Positions 62,540 through 64,000 of a stretch of 64,000 nt of DNA are shown here, one piece after another (the first letter of the stretch is position 1; every line of letters begins with the position of its first letter). The translations under genes were made by a program, and so were the position numbers. The stretch spans positions 24,244,349 through 24,308,348 of the forward strand of contig CM038702.1 in NCBI GenBank assembly GCA_021613375.1, given 5' to 3'. Origin of the DNA: Megaleporinus macrocephalus. Taxonomy: Eukaryota > Chordata > Actinopteri > Characiformes > Anostomidae. The notes beneath the pieces were generated by a model that saw only the letters and a program-made list of their open reading frames with translations, did no database searches and was not told the DNA's origin.

Positions 62540-64000
62540 ATATAAATCATTCAGTAACGACTATAAACTCAGTCACTATAAATAATTCATTAACTACTAT
62601 TAATCATTCATTAACTGCTATAAATCTTTTAGTAACTAATATAAATCATTCAGTAACTACCATAAATAATTTTGTAACCACAATAAACAACTCAGTCACT
62701 ATGAATCATTTAGTAACTACTGTAAATAATTCTCTAACTACAATAAACAACTCAGTCACTATGAATCATTCAGTAACTACTATAAATCATTCAGTAACTA
62801 CTGTAAATCATTCTGTAACTACAATAAACAACTCAGTCACTATAAATCATTCATTAACTACTATAAATAATTCAGTAATTACTATAAACAACTCAGTCAC
62901 TATAAATCATTCAGCAAGTACTATAAACAACTCAGTCACTATGAATAATTCATTAACTACTATAAATAATTCAGTAACTACTGTAAATCATTCTGTAACT
63001 ACAATAAACAACTCAGTCACTATAAATCATTCATTAACTACTATAAATAATTCAGTAATTACTATAAACAACTCAGTCACTATAAATCATTCAGCAAGTA
63101 CTATAAACAACTCAGTCACTATGAATAATTCAGTAACTACTATAAATAATTCAGTAATTACTATAAACAACTCAGTCACTATAAATCATTCAGCAAGTAC
63201 TATAAACAACTCAGTCACTATGAATAATTCAGTAACTACTATAAATCATTCAGTAACTACTGTAAATCATTCTGTAACTACAATAAACAACTCAGTCACT
63301 ATGAATCATTCAGGTACTACTATAAATCATTCTGTAACTACAATAAACACCTTAGTCACTATGAATCATTCAGGTACTATTATAAATCATTAAGTAACTA
63401 CTATAAATCATTCTGTAACTACCATAAATAATTCTCTAACTACAATACACAACTCAGTCACTATAAATCATTCTGTAACTGCAATAAACAACTGTCACTA
63501 TGAATCATTCAGTAACTACTATAAATCATTCAGTAACTACTGTAAATCATTCTGTAACTACAATAAACAACTCAGTCGCTATGAATCATTCATTAACTAC
63601 TATAAATAATTCTGTAACTACAATAAACACCTTAGTCACTATGAATCATTCAGGTACTATTATAAATCATTAAGTAACTACTATAAATCATTCTGTAACT
63701 ACCATAAATAATTCTGTAACTACAATAAACAACTCAGTCACTATTAATCATTCAGTAACTCCAATAAATAATTCTCTAACTACAATAAACAACTCAGTCA
63801 CTATAAATCATTCAGTAACTACTATAAATCATAATGTAACTACAATAAACAACTCAGTCAGTATGAATCATTCATTAACTACTATAAATAATTCAGTAAC
63901 TACTATAAACAACTCAGTCACTATAAATCATTCAGCAAGTACTATTAACAACTCAGTCACTATAAATAATTTAGTAACTACTATAAATCATTCAGTAACT
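62540..64000. repeat. 18/21-bp minisatellite with 180-bp higher-order units, runs off window end
   Basis: Basic unit is tataaatcattcagtaact plus ac (21 bp) alternating with an 18-bp form, ataaacaactcagtcact. Base 62821 onward repeats at 63001 with almost no change for about 130 bases, giving a 180-bp higher-order unit. Units are multiples of 3, which leaves a 230-codon frame open (62701-63393) full of N-H-S and N-N-S. A stop at 63391 and lack of any gene context argue it is not coding. Confidence 0.93.

Noticed and set aside
62701..63393. A 230-codon repeat protein, possibly glycosylated and secreted
   Set aside because: No signal peptide, no exon or promoter context, and the frame is explained by 18/21-bp units. 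Kept only as a low-probability finding.

Overview
The window is vertebrate nuclear DNA, almost certainly from a teleost fish, and it carries most of one large gene on the + strand: celf2 (CUGBP Elav-like family member 2, also CUGBP2/ETR-3), an RNA-binding regulator of splicing, mRNA stability and translation. Eleven coding exons fit together in one reading frame across 1975-51187, all with AG/GT boundaries. They encode the C-terminal half of RRM1, all of RRM2, the divergent Gln/Ala/Ser/Gly-rich linker, all of RRM3 and the stop codon (428 complete codons plus a split glycine). The 5' end of the gene, including promoter, start codon and first half of RRM1, lies upstream of base 1. CELF2 is preferred over CELF1 because of the linker words [29 protein letters not shown] and [17 protein letters not shown].

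Layout. 1-1974 is the end of an upstream intron. Exon a (1975-2057) completes RRM1. A 12 kb intron holds degraded Tc1/mariner elements and other fish repeats. Exons b (14044-14092) and c (16803-16937) carry the inter-RRM linker and first half of RRM2; exon d (26510-26589) completes RRM2. Exons e to i (32538-49526) encode the linker, and exons j and k (50654-50797, 51060-51187) encode RRM3. A long 3' UTR follows, probably to the ATTAAA signal near 56952 or the next one near 57543. The rest (57.8-64 kb) is AT-rich, apparently intergenic DNA with a degenerate 38-bp minisatellite, a short CpG-bearing block and a large 18/21-bp minisatellite that runs off the end of the window.

The introns are full of simple repeats (TG/CA, TC/GA, TA, ATCC, AAAG, TTA), long strand-asymmetric pyrimidine or purine tracts, at least six Tc1/mariner remnants, MITE-like elements and dispersed teleost repeats. 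Several resemble repeats common in otophysan fishes (catfish, characins). That placement comes from memory of repeat families and is only suggestive.

No bacterial-type system, virus, CRISPR array, rRNA or tRNA gene was seen, and no second protein-coding gene could be supported. The most interesting material is regulatory: a TG-repeat that replaces the polypyrimidine tract of the RRM3 exon (a likely CELF self-binding site), a CA-repeat directly in the donor of the RRM2 exon, tandem donors and a NAGNAG acceptor in one linker exon, a 60-bp-arm hairpin in an intron, a duplicated 42-bp intronic element, potential G-quadruplexes in the 3' UTR, and a telomere-like minisatellite.
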